Shown here in pieces: positions 1-9,760 of a DNA stretch of 38,878 bases. Both the position numbers and the translations under genes were made by a program. Location: positions 37,486 to 76,363 of the forward strand of contig NW_003314337.1 of NCBI RefSeq assembly GCF_000143415.4, given 5' to 3'. Under the pieces are notes generated by a model. It made no database searches. It saw nothing but the letters and a program-made list of their open reading frames with translations, and had not been told where the DNA came from. Source of the stretch: Selaginella moellendorffii (taxonomy: Eukaryota > Streptophyta > Lycopodiopsida > Selaginellales > Selaginellaceae). How positions within the stretch are numbered: position 1 is the stretch's first letter; every line of letters begins with the position of its first letter.

Positions 1-1740
1 TACAAATATCTTATAGCTGGATTCCTTGCTAGTAATGATTAATGTTTGCAATCCTAGGACACACATGATTAGTCTATAACTCTACCTTTGCCTTTTGATA
101 TCGCTCATTCAGGCCCAAGATCATTAGCACTCCTGTGGCTTTTGAAAAGCTTGACTTCATGTTAGTTTGTCCCCCAGCACCATCATTCTGCCTATGTAAT
201 CCTACGCCTTTTCCTCTGATCCTTGGTGACCCATGACTGTTCGCAATAAAATTGTTGGAGAGTGCGCCATGTCCTCTGTTGATACTTTCTTTACCTTCAG
301 AATGTCACCACACTCTTTCTATCAGCATGGACTTGGCTGAGATGTCGTTCTTCTGATATGTTGCACACTGCTCTGCCGTCATGCGTGCCATGTCCTCCAG
401 TGGGATCAACATCAGCATACCCTCACGACCCATCACAGCTTCTTCTTTGAAAATTTAGCCTCCACGATCGAGACCACTGGAACGCATTCTTGTATGATAA
501 GAGCAACTTGGAGTTTGAATCTCCCTTGCCCATCTTGCACTATTCCTATTCCTATTCGATCAAGAGTACACTCAACCTAGTAGGTGGCAGTGATGGCATT
601 TGCTTTTGCACAGCCTTAGGTGGCATTTAAGCTACTGTATATTGCTTCATAGCTAAGCTTGGAGTGTTAGCTCATTTTAGTGGAGGCATATGCATAGACT
701 GAGTGAGAAGGAAAGAGCAAGAGAGAGAACGAAGCTCTTTGGCTGCCTCCAATTTACCTAGATCGCTTTGCCTTAATATGTTAACCCTAAGCTTATCCTT
801 TCACCTTTGATTGCTTTTATATACAAATGTATTGTGAAAATGTTTTTTCCTTATTGGACTAGTAACCTCTACCTTATGGTTTGCTAATAGAGATTATAGA
901 ATGGGGCAAGAAAAATGTAGATATTACTTTTAGAGTATCTACCTTTCTTTTGTTTTCTCTATGTTTTGTATTGCTTAGAGAATATTTCTATAAGCCACAC
1001 TAGTAAAATTTTGAAGGAAGGCTTGTTCCAGAGAAAGAAATATCTATCCAATATATCCCTTGGTTTCTTTCCTTTGAACTTCCCCATCAAAGAAAGCACT
1101 TAAATATATGAGTGTTTCTCTAGCACAAAGATAAATCTTTCCCAGGGGACATGTGTTTTCCCTATGTTCTAGGTGAACAAATCCATGTTTGACCTTATCA
1201 GAAAAGACTACTCCTTCTATCCAATTCCTTTATGAGGAGATAGAAAAGTTTGGAAATAAGATCCTTAGTGATCTTAATATCCCCTTTATCTATTTTGAAA
1301 GTTATTTTTTTAGGATCCCATAATTGAAGAACCAATTTGCCTTCTTGTGATCCTACAAAGTTTGATATAGCTTTGTAGAATTTTTCTAGACCCCTATCTT
1401 TCATCCAATTAGTCATTCTATTTGTACACTTAGGTAGTTCATCATAATGAATCTTTGTGAGGGCTATCTATAGTTTTATACCTTAAGATATAGATAATAT
1501 GCTTATATCTTCATGGTACTTTTTAAAATGGTTTAAACTTACTCTTACAGTATTGTCTTTGTTTAAGGTGTGCACTTCAGCCATTCTTGGGGCTGATATC
1601 TTAGATAAAATAAATGGACCATTTTATTTTCTCTCAAATTTATTTTCAAGAGCATATATTTTGCCTTGATATATGCAAGGTCCAGATTACTTTAAGTTTA
1701 AGCTCATCTAAATTTTCTATTTTGGCAAGTTTGTACTCCT
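1..1740. other. No recognised gene (left edge)
   Basis: AT-rich sequence with no long reading frame. The longest frame is 72 codons on the minus strand (1198-1416); it is hydrophilic and resembles nothing I recognise. The left 500 bases, read on the minus strand, have a vaguely gag-like composition but are interrupted. Most likely old retrotransposon debris. Confidence 0.4.
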
Positions 1741-1742
1741 TC

Positions 1743-2383
1743 GGGGGATAAATTACTTATGTTGAGATATAATAAATGAATGTCATAAAGAGAAATGCTC
1801 ATTATTAAAGAAAGTCATCATTGGGACACTTAAACACTCTAAAACATTAGGAAGTGGTGTTTAGTATCATAAGGGCATTAGATAAGGCCCAAGGGACTAA
1901 ATCCCTAGCAAATAATGGATTCAAAGGTGCTATTTAATGTTTAAGGTTGCAAAGACGGGAGAAGTCTGTCTATTCAAATTGGACAAAGCCAAAAAAGGAT
2001 TTTGGCATGGATAGCAATGGGCATAAAGAGGCCTATACATAGCGATGTTAATCCTAGTGTGTGGGATTATACAATGAGTATATCCAAATTAAAGAACCAT
2101 TCCCTAAGTTATTGAGTAGGTTCATCCCTAAAAATACTTAGTAGAAAGTGTAAAACTACCCTCCTAAACGGGAGGAAAATAACTAAAGGGAAGGCATAAA
2201 GCCAAAAAGAAAATAGTGAAAGGATAGAACCGAACCATAGAAATCAAAGTACATAACCAAAAAAGTGGAAAATTAAGTGGCTGCTCAAACGTGTTATTAT
2301 TAACAACTATGGTGCCATGGAGAGTTTAAAGTATGGAATTGTTCATGTTAGACTATATAATAATTATAAAACTTGTGAAATAA
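1743..2383 (+). repeat. Family C repeat, copy 1, left part
   Basis: From about GGGATAAATT onward this stretch aligns base for base, with scattered substitutions, to about 22360-22998. Shared landmarks include the 'aaacactcta' and 'agggactaa' stretches, in the same order. The right end of this part is cut by the retroelement at 2384; the repeat resumes at 4715. No coding frame is visible, so the class of the repeat is unknown. It could be the non-coding interior of a large non-autonomous retroelement. Confidence 0.75.
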
Positions 2384-2616
2384 TGTTAGGCACCAGCTTT
2401 GACTACATGGTCAACATCGGTCAAAGGGAGGCTCAAGGGTATATTAAGGCATGTTAGGGTAAGGGACTTAACCTACCCTAGGGCTCACAGTGGAGCGGCG
2501 GCGCAGTGGAGCTTTTGAGGTAGCTCGGGGGTGGTTGGGTGGTGAGGAACCTCAAGAGGTGGCATAGCATAGTCTAGGGCGACTAGATCCCTGTCTTTTG
2601 GCGCCGGATCATAACA
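2384..2616 (+). repeat. 5' LTR, family A (chimeric element)
   Basis: Starts TGTTAGGCACCAG and ends GGATCATAACA. It is 233 bp, the same length as both LTRs of the intact element at 12966-17893 (there in reverse orientation), and close to them with scattered substitutions. The terminal TG...CA and the adjacent primer site define the borders. Confidence 0.9.
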
Positions 2617-2617
2617 T

Positions 2618-2628
2618 TGGTATCAGAG
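2618..2628 (+). other. Primer binding site (tRNA-iMet)
   Basis: TGGTATCAGAG one base after the LTR end matches the complement of the plant initiator methionine tRNA 3' end. Confidence 0.85.
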
Positions 2629-2640
2629 GAGTTGGTTGCG

Positions 2641-4482
2641 ATGGCCGACCAAGCTGAACGCTGGAATCCTATTGTCAATGGTGGTGCCGACAATGGTGTC
2701 GACGAAGCTGCGGAGATTTGGACCATTCAAGATGTGGTTCATGAGCTGCGAGCCCTCAACCGAAATCAGCAAGAGATGCAAGACGAGATGCATGGCATGA
2801 TGCATACCATGCGTGGGCGTGTTGAGGCACTCGAGGCTGGACGGGGTAGCGCTCCAAGTAAGCCTTCTTTGGTAGATCGACTCAAGATTCCAACCTTTTC
2901 CGGTGATGGTGGTGTGGACGAGTGTCTCGCTTGGCTAGCCAATGTGAAGAAGTCCTTGGCTGCTAAAGGAACTCCAGATGTAGAGGCTTTAGTGGCTATT
3001 CCGATGGTTTTGCGTGATGCGGGTCTTCGATGGTGGAATTGGCTTGAGGAGTCTCGTGTTGCAGATAAGAAACCACCAGTGTCTACCATGGATGAATTTG
3101 AGGCTGCTTTCCGTTTACGTTTTGCCCCTCATTACGATGTGGAGAATGCTCGTACGGAACTTCGACATTTCCAGCAAGGGAAAATGATGCTCGGGGACTA
3201 TATTGAGAAGCTTACTCACTTGATTAGTCGTGTTCCAACGAAGGATCCAGATCAAAACAAGTCCTACTTCATTGATGGCCTACATAGTGAGAGCATGCGG
3301 CAACACTTGCGTCATTCTCAGCCTACAAAGAGTTTGGAGGAGCTCTTTGATGCGGCTCGTCGACTTGACAATGACAAGCACAAGTCTCGCAAGCATTCAC
3401 GGAGTCCTTCTGTCGAGAATCGTCGTGATGATCACCATGGACACAAGGATGGGAACAAGCATCACAAGTTGAAGTCGGTGGTGACTACTTCAGATGCAAA
3501 GGGGTCCAAGAAGCAGAAGTTCTTTGTAAAGAATTATCGACAGGGTTGTCATAATTGCGGCGAACTTAGACACTACAAGGCTGATTGTCCGCAGTTGAAG
3601 AACAAGCAGCAGGACAAGAAGAATGGCCAATCTTCTTCTCACGGTAAGTCCGATACTAAAAAGTTGCAAACTTTGCAGCATGAGGATGAGGAGAACAACC
3701 ATTCCGGTCGGAGGAAGAGACTTTCGATTGTTGCTCGTCAACTCAACTGTGTGTGGAATAAGATGGAGCTCGAGGATACGCGTGAATTAGCTTTAATGCT
3801 GGAGGGCGTGTTCCGTGGCGATCCAGTGCGGATTTTACTGGATAGTGGAAGCGATGACAACTTTGTTTCGGCAAAGGTTGTTGCGGAGCATGGCCTGAAC
3901 ACACGCGGAGTTCTTCCATACATAGTGGAAGGTGCAGCTACCTTTACTCAACATTTTGATGCTTGTGTTGAGGAGCTGGAAGTGTTGGTTGGCAAAACCA
4001 CACTTGTGGAGACTTTTTATCTCGTGGATATCTATCGTGTGGATCTCATCCTTGGGATGCCATGGTTGGTGAAGGTGGATCCAGAGATAAAGTGGAGTAT
4101 TAAGCGTATCCCGCTGGAGTATGGTGGCGTTAAAGATGTGTGGTTTGGCGAGGGCGTTCAACCCCCAGTTGTTATGCTCTCTGCTACATCTTTGAAGCGG
4201 GCTTGTCGTAATGGAAAAACACTTTCAAGTTACTTGCTGTTTGTTTGTGACTTGGGGGACCAAGGCATGTCTGGGGGAGAAGCAGCAGTACGGGATGTAC
4301 TCGATGAGTTTTCTGATGTTTTTCCGCATGAACTTCCTCATGGGTTGCTTCCGTTACGAGGTGTGGAGCATGGGATTACATCGGAGCCTAGTTCGATTCT
4401 CATGGCTGACAAGTGGAGCATGGGATTACATCGGAGCCTAGTTCGATTCTCATGGCTGACGAGTGGAGCAAGAATATTCTAA
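2641..4482 (+). pseudogene. Truncated Ty3 gag-protease with chimeric 3' end
   Basis: The first natural ATG is at 2641, giving MADQAERWNP as in the intact family A polyprotein; an upstream in-frame TTG lies in the primer site and is not used. The frame carries the gag core (FEAAFRLRFAPHYD), a CCHC-type knuckle that starts CHNCG and ends YKADC, and the aspartic protease signature LLDSGSDDNF. It is very similar to the intact copy for about 575 residues. After VEHGIT the frame runs into family B leader sequence and stops at 4482. RT, RNase H and integrase are missing, so this copy can supply at most Gag and protease. The knuckle reads GELRHYK instead of GKLGHYK. Confidence 0.85.
4363..4470 (+). 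repeat. 50-bp tandem duplication at the A/B recombination junction
   Basis: The octamer GTGGAGCA occurs at 4363, 4413 and 4463. Each full 50-bp unit joins family A sequence (GTGGAGCATGGGATTACA and following bases) to family B leader (TAGTTCGATTCTCATGGC and following bases). GAGCC is shared by the two parents at the A-to-B joint, and GTGGAGCA is shared at the B-to-A joint. The two units differ by one base (AA against GA before the next octamer). Confidence 0.85.
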
Positions 4483-4598
4483 AGGAATATTCAACATGGT
4501 GGATCTAGAGGGAGAACCAAAGTTTGGTAGACCCTAAGAGAAGGACCATGGTGACCGGATGGTGGCCTAAGTATGATCGCGGATGATCATTCCTTGGT

Positions 4599-4610
4599 GA
4601 GGGGGAGGAT
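4599..4610 (+). other. Polypurine tract, family B
   Basis: GAGGGGGAGGAT directly precedes the TGTTAGG start of the right LTR, the expected place for the plus-strand primer. Confidence 0.7.
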
Positions 4611-4714
4611 TGTTAGGCACCAGGTCAGGATAATAGGATAAGGAAAGGGCCCTACAATCAAGTGATCACCCCTTTAACCAGTTGGTTTAGGGTGTAAGGG
4701 ATAGGATCCTAACA
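4611..4714 (+). repeat. 3' LTR, family B
   Basis: Begins TGTTAGGCACCAGG and ends GGATCCTAACA. Only the first 13 bases and the last few match family A; the middle is different. The reverse complement of 32141-32239 is a diverged second copy (99 bp) that is followed by a primer site. This shows that the sequence is a genuine LTR of a separate short-LTR family. Confidence 0.75.
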
Positions 4715-5062
4715 AATAAGAGGCCTTAATAAGCTAAGGGATAGATTCCTCTCAAGGTTCCCAAAGACAATTCTAAGTACATTAGTACTTACAAAGATAA
4801 GTGTAAATGGTCACTGACTAGCGTAATATAGTTTCATGCATAAGTATGAAAGTCCTTAACCATCAACTTTCTTTTAAAGCCATCTCTTTGAACACTCAGA
4901 AACTACTTCCCCAACTTTGATAATCTTGCCTCATAGCAAGCTTCAAGACCATGCTTTTGCTATGCCACTTTAATTTCGCACATTTTATAAACCATTTACA
5001 CTTATCTTTGTAAGTACTAATGTACTTAGAATTATCTTTGGGAACCTTGAGGGGAATCTATC
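4715..5062 (+). repeat. Family C repeat, copy 1, right part, rearranged into a fold-back
   Basis: The family C sequence resumes after the insertion. Bases 4739-4811 recur as a near-perfect inverted copy at 4991-5062. The 179-bp loop between the arms is reversed relative to the second family C copy (23095-23275). For example, the stretch around 'aaagccatctctttgaacac' here is the complement of the 'gtgttcaaagagatggcttt' stretch there. The single-stranded product would form a long hairpin. Confidence 0.75.
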
Positions 5063-5407
5063 TAGGTTTGTGCACGGTTTTTTCACGCGCGAACCAACCT
5101 TTCTGAGTTTGAGTCTCTCACTTGTCACAAAAGAATGAAACTCTCTTGAAGGGAAGAGAGCATGGAAATGAGAGGGAGAACAAACAATCAATGCTACAAC
5201 TTTTGTGATTGACTGACGCTTCTCACTCATAACCACATTCATTTCAACAATATTATTCCTCTCACGATCAATTATACATATCTTAATATTTAAAGCATTG
5301 AATGATTGTATCCATTGATCACCATTAAAGAGAATAAAAATCATGACCATTGATCGTGACTGTTGATCGCGTCTGTTGATTTTTAGGGTTTTACGCCTAG
5401 GGTTTGA
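5063..5407 (+). promoter_or_regulatory. Presumed upstream region of the ParB-like/methyltransferase gene
   Basis: No coding frame is visible. The first palindrome of the array (GGTTTTTTCACGCGCGAACC, 5076-5095) lies here. Near 5310-5380 the motif TTGATC recurs several times. A TAGGGTTT telo-box-like sequence at about 5398-5405, common in plant 5' leaders, sits just before the first recognisable exon. Promoter function is inferred only from position. Confidence 0.35.
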
Positions 5408-5472
5408 GCAGCAAAGGGCAAGAAAAAGGCGCTTCAATCAAGCAATGTGCTTCAAGATGCTCCTCAAACAAG

Positions 5473-6226
5473 GTATGTTTCCTTGAGAAGGTTGGTTCAC
5501 GCGCGAACCGATGTCTCTTCACTTTCTTGCTTCCATTAGAAGTTTTTGTTTTCTCAACTTTTGTTTTCTCTTGAGGGATAGAGATGTCGGTTCTTGTGCC
5601 AACCAACATCTCTTAGCATTCTATTTCATTTTCTGTTTACCTTTTTGCCCATCTCTACCTCATTTTTTAAATTTTTTTTCCTTGTTGAAGGGGTGGGAAA
5701 GATCGGTTCGTGCGTGAACCGACGTCTCCCCACCTTCATTTTTTCTAGAAGTGAGCTTTCTTGATTTTTTTTCATGTTTCTAGTAGTGAGATTTCTTTAT
5801 TTTTGAAAACAGAGAGAGATTGAAATGTTAGTTTTTGTGCGAACTGACATCTTCAAGGTTTTTTTTTTTATTTCATTGACTTGATGGGGCATTTCATATG
5901 AAAATTAGAGGGTGGAAGATGTCGGTTCTTGCGCGAACCGACCTCTCCCGTATTCTTGTTGTGTTTTTCCTTTTTCTCGAGAGGTAGGGTGAGGTCAGTT
6001 CTCGCATGAACCAACCTCTCCCAGTGACTTATGTTTTTTTCCTTTGCATTTCTTGTAGTTTACAATCTATTTTTCACATCTTTTACTTACAAACTTTTCT
6101 TGTGAGAGCAGATATAAATCAACCTTGACTACCTGAAACTTCCAACAAGGGACTTGAACTTAAAATGCCATAGTTTTGCTTTACATTACAAGTTAGATGT
6201 TATAATAGTTTTGCTTTTTATTTTAG
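5473..6226 (+). repeat. 754-bp first intron carrying six copies of a 22-bp dyad
   Basis: GTATGT starts and TTTTATTTTAG ends an intron that joins exon 1 to exon 2 in frame. It holds six imperfect palindromes built on GGTTCNNGCGCGAACC: 5491-5512, 5586-5607, 5702-5723, 5827-5848, 5921-5942 and 5994-6015. Several are flanked by GAGAG on the left and CTCTCCC on the right, extending the dyad. Spacing is 73-125 bp, with T-rich DNA between. Arms often carry compensating differences. All other introns of the gene are under 65 bp, so this one has been expanded by or kept for the array. Confidence 0.7.
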
Positions 6227-6949
6227 AGGAAGTGCCGAGGCCAACTTCAATGGTCTCGATCTCCAGGAAAAGGCAGCCGCCTTGATCGCTGTAGGTTTGG
6301 CCGATTGAGTGGAGATTCATCTCAAGTATCCAATGAAGTTTCGGCTAGTCATGCTGGAGGCAACGTTGAGTATAACAATGACGTAGATGTTGAGATGAAC
6401 ACTCAAATCGATGTTGGTGTTATTGAGGCTGTTGCTACTGGTGCTCCTAAGGCTGCGGGTACTGGTGGTGGGGTACTTGCATCTGATGTTGGCAGTGGTG
6501 GGGGTGTTGTGCTTTCAGTTGCTGAGGCTGCTCGTGGCGAGGTAGATGAACCAGTTGAGGACGTTATTGGTAGCGTTGTAGGTGGATCTACTACAGAGGC
6601 TACTGGGGGCATAGTAGTTGCTCCTACTACTCCTTAGGTTGGTGGTGCAGGGGGAGCTAGTGGTGGTGAGGGATTATGCATGCATAATTCTGACACCATC
6701 TTGAATGATCGTGTTCAGGACACGATTATCCAAGCTCAAGAATGGACAGTCAGTAAAGTGTTACAGAAAATGGCGTGGAATGGCCCTCATCGATTTCTAG
6801 TTCCTTTGTGCCGGTTGGTTCAAACCAATTGGGTACACTCAGCTTACGACATCAACATGGCTATCTACAGCTTGTTTGCCGAGGTCGGGTTTGGGAGCAC
6901 AACTGGTACCTTCATTGTTTCACCAACTTTCCCTAGAACCATCCGGATA

Positions 6950-7233
6950 GAGTCAGTGACTACTAAACTTGAGGAAAAATGGGATCCTATATGGCTGCGA
7001 AAGTCTCGTGAGTTTGATAGATTCTTAAGACAACATGTGGAGATAGCAGGGTTCATTGGAAAGCTCTTTTGGGTGATCGATGGAAACCATAGGTGGCTAG
7101 CATTTTGAAAGTGCATTCAAGAGAAGTTATGAGATGACGAAGAATGACACATTAGTGTTTTAGTCACACTTGTCAAACCAATGACTCGGGAGCACACTTT
7201 GAAGCTCAACATGGCATGCCATAAGATCAACAT
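6950..7233 (+). other. ParB/sulfiredoxin-like domain within the fusion gene
   Basis: The frame reads VIDGNHRWLAF, matching the D-G-x-H-R core of the ParB/sulfiredoxin superfamily. It is preceded by a helical stretch with FDRFLRQHVEIAGFIGK and followed by KCIQEKL, an acidic turn and a strand (HISVLVTLV), as in that fold. Three of the six stop codons fall in this domain (7106, 7130, 7145), so the present copy cannot make it whole. In prokaryotes the fold binds CTP, ATP or DNA ends; which activity applied here cannot be told. Confidence 0.6.
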
Positions 7234-8924
7234 GTAAGAATTTAGTTTTTGTAAACTTAGCCAATATTGTGGCTTTGCAGGCTAAACCAATTTGCGTTTC
7301 AAGCTCATACATTGGTATATGACATTGAGCACCTTCTGTTTATCGGCATGCTTTCGCTAGAGGAGGTCCAAATGTTGTACAATCGTGAGGTATTTGAAGC
7401 AATTCGAGTGAAGCTAGCAGCTAGGAAAGGCCAAGAATTGTAGATTTGGTACCAGCTGCCACTTGATTTTCTAGTTGTTGTCTGGGCAAAGGTAAATTAG
7501 TATTGAAGTATGTATCAACTTACATAATGTTTCTTGCAGCCCATAATCAAAGGAGAAAGAGTGTCATTCTTTAAAAATGCCCGAGGGGACGAGCAGCAGA
7601 AGGAGATGGAGTGGCATGCGATTGAGCAGCAAATTTTAAATACGAAGAGAACAAAGGTGAAAAAGTTGCTCTCGATTGCAGACATACAACGCGGGCAGGA
7701 ATGGCTTGATAGCATTGCCGAGATTTGTTCTCGCGTTCGTAAGTTCTTATAAAATTTGTGAAACATTTCATAACTCCTTGTGTGTATAGGAACTGGTAAA
7801 GCACCGGAGGAACTCATTTACAACATCTCCAAGAGTAAAATATCCTTTGCTAAACAAAGTGTCTGCTTGGAAGTTCTCAACACATGGCTGCGAAACAACA
7901 AAAAACACTACAAGATAAGGATGGAGAAGGTGATTAGGGAGAAGGCATATATTTTTCAGAGTATTGCCGCTGGTGAGGAGATGCTACAAGTCTGGGACGA
8001 GAAGTTTCTTTCCAGCACCCACACAGGTATCACTCTCGAAGAATATATTCGTGTTTGTCTTGTGGAGCTAGGGAATGGTTGGCTTCCATGTGGTGGGATG
8101 AGTTTGGCTGAGTTCAAGAACCAACTAGGACTACCATTTCTTGCGAGGCGCATGGTTTACAGGTATTTTCTCAATTCTCATTTATATATTGGTATTTATA
8201 TTTTTGTTTTACTTTGTAGATATTTAAAATATTGCCCCGGCGCACCAGTATACACAACCAGTGTTTTGCAGAAGCTCCTGAATAGAGGCAAGAAGCTTGG
8301 GATATATGAGCCAGAGTTCTACTGTCCTTGTACACATGAGAGGGAGCTATGCCCATGGTACCTTGAACTCATGGAGCAAATGCTGACATTGGATTTCGAG
8401 CTAGATCTCTACCTTGAATGTCATCCAGGTTCACTTGAAACTCAACAGTTAGCTAGGAAATATTAACCTTGAGTTATATTTTTATTTTCCAGAGGCTCTT
8501 TCTAACTGTGATAACGACATTGTTGAAGTTCAACAACTAAACCTAGGAGTCCACACTCAGAAAACCATTCAGGAGATGTCAAATCCAAATACCGTTGAAC
8601 TAGAGGAAATTGTACAAGAAATTCCAGCACAAGAGATTCCAGTACCTGCTCCTCGCAACCCCCGAAGGGGCCGTCATGAAGCCTTACATGAGAGTAAGGA
8701 CTTTGATTTGGAACATTCTTTTATTCATTCTTGACTTCACTTTTTTTTTTATAGATGTTGTAGAGAGCAGCCATCAGTCTTTTCGACAGACTAAGACATT
8801 CTTCCCATCCCTCCCTACGGCTACAGATGATGACCTAGAAGAGCTCTCCTCTATAGCGATGCATAAACAGGTTAGTAAGCATGAATTTTATCTCCAACTT
8901 TTAGTTCTAATAATTGATTTTCAG

Positions 8925-9760
8925 GTTTGCCCTCTATCCCCAACAGCCAGTGTTGGGGAAGTTGCTGTTCTCATTGGGGATTACACACAGCTTTTAGATG
9001 CTACTAGTCGGGAGCTCTACATTCTTGATCGGTGGATCCATGGTTTGGGTCAGCTCACACCTTATGGGAAGATCGATTTCATCTTTTTCAATCTTCCCAA
9101 TGGGATGGCACTACCGCAGGGGGATACTCCGTCATGGAATGTGTTGCAAGCCCAACACATTTCCCAATCCTTAAAGGTTGCGAGCAGCTTCATGACATAC
9201 AAGGGTGTGGTTGTCATGATCCTTCCTCGCTCTCTAATGTGGGAAGGCCTTCTCGCACACTTGGCTGACAACGATGATGGATTTGTTGAGTTTCCATCTG
9301 GCTGCCTTCTTTCGAGTATGGCGGTGGACACAAAAGGCACTAGCAGGCAGACGCGAAAGGTGTGTGACTTCTTTATTTATAAATTAACTCTATTCTATAT
9401 TTTTTTCCAGATTTATTCCTGGAACTACCATGCTCTATGCCACATTGGGAACCGGCGTAATGCCACAAGAGCTGACGAGTGTGCTGCTCTTGCTTTACCA
9501 GGATATGACAGCTCTACAGACATCATCCCAAATGTGATTGACTCGGATGTTCTTCACCCAGCGTTCCCTGGTTATCGACATTGTTCGGTCACGGCTATGC
9601 AAATTTTGTTGGAGTTATTTTGTCTGCCAAAGGGGATTGTGCTTGATGCTACAGCAGGATTTGGATCAATGGTGCAGGTAGCAAAAGAGACAAGCTGAGC
9701 TGTTTTTGCACTTGAGAAGGAGGGTGCCTTTGAGAACATTCTTAGGAGATTTTGCGACAG
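8925..9760 (+). other. Beta-class SAM-dependent DNA methyltransferase-like domain within the fusion gene
   Basis: The motif order is that of beta-class amino-methyltransferases. A GDYTQLL strand and an IDFIFFNLPNG segment correspond to motif IV (normally DPPY-type). A VVVMILPRSL strand follows, and near the end LDATAGFGS corresponds to the SAM-binding FxGxG motif I. That is followed by an acidic FALEKE strand end. Motif IV reads NLPN instead of [DNS]PP[YFW], so catalysis was probably altered or lost. The TGA at 9696 interrupts the SAM-binding half. Confidence 0.55.

Larger units (their letters stand above)
2384..4714 (+). mobile_element. Chimeric Ty3-type retroelement: family A LTR at left, family B LTR at right
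   Basis: The unit begins with a 233-bp LTR of family A, followed by a primer site, gag and protease. Just before the reverse transcriptase domain it switches to the leader of a different short-LTR family (B). It ends in a polypurine tract and a 104-bp family B LTR. The bases AATAA lie on both sides (2379-2383 and 4715-4719), as expected for a 5-bp integrase target duplication. Removing the unit and one AATAA restores continuity with the uninterrupted family C copy near 22990-23010. The element therefore looks integrated as one piece although its LTRs belong to different families. It has no RT, RNase H or integrase of its own. Confidence 0.8.

Noticed and set aside
2617-2640. TTG-initiated extension of the gag frame (also 17638-17646)
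   Set aside because: The extension lies in the tRNA primer site and leader; the ATG reading MADQ is shared by both copies.
5491-6015. CRISPR-like array
   Set aside because: The repeats are palindromic, degenerate and unevenly spaced (73-125 bp), in a spliced eukaryotic gene; the spacers are T-rich filler.
8610-8754. Upstream start of the plus-strand frame that runs 8610-9698
   Set aside because: It reads exon 6 in the wrong phase and continues through introns; the phase-consistent splice pattern explains the region better.
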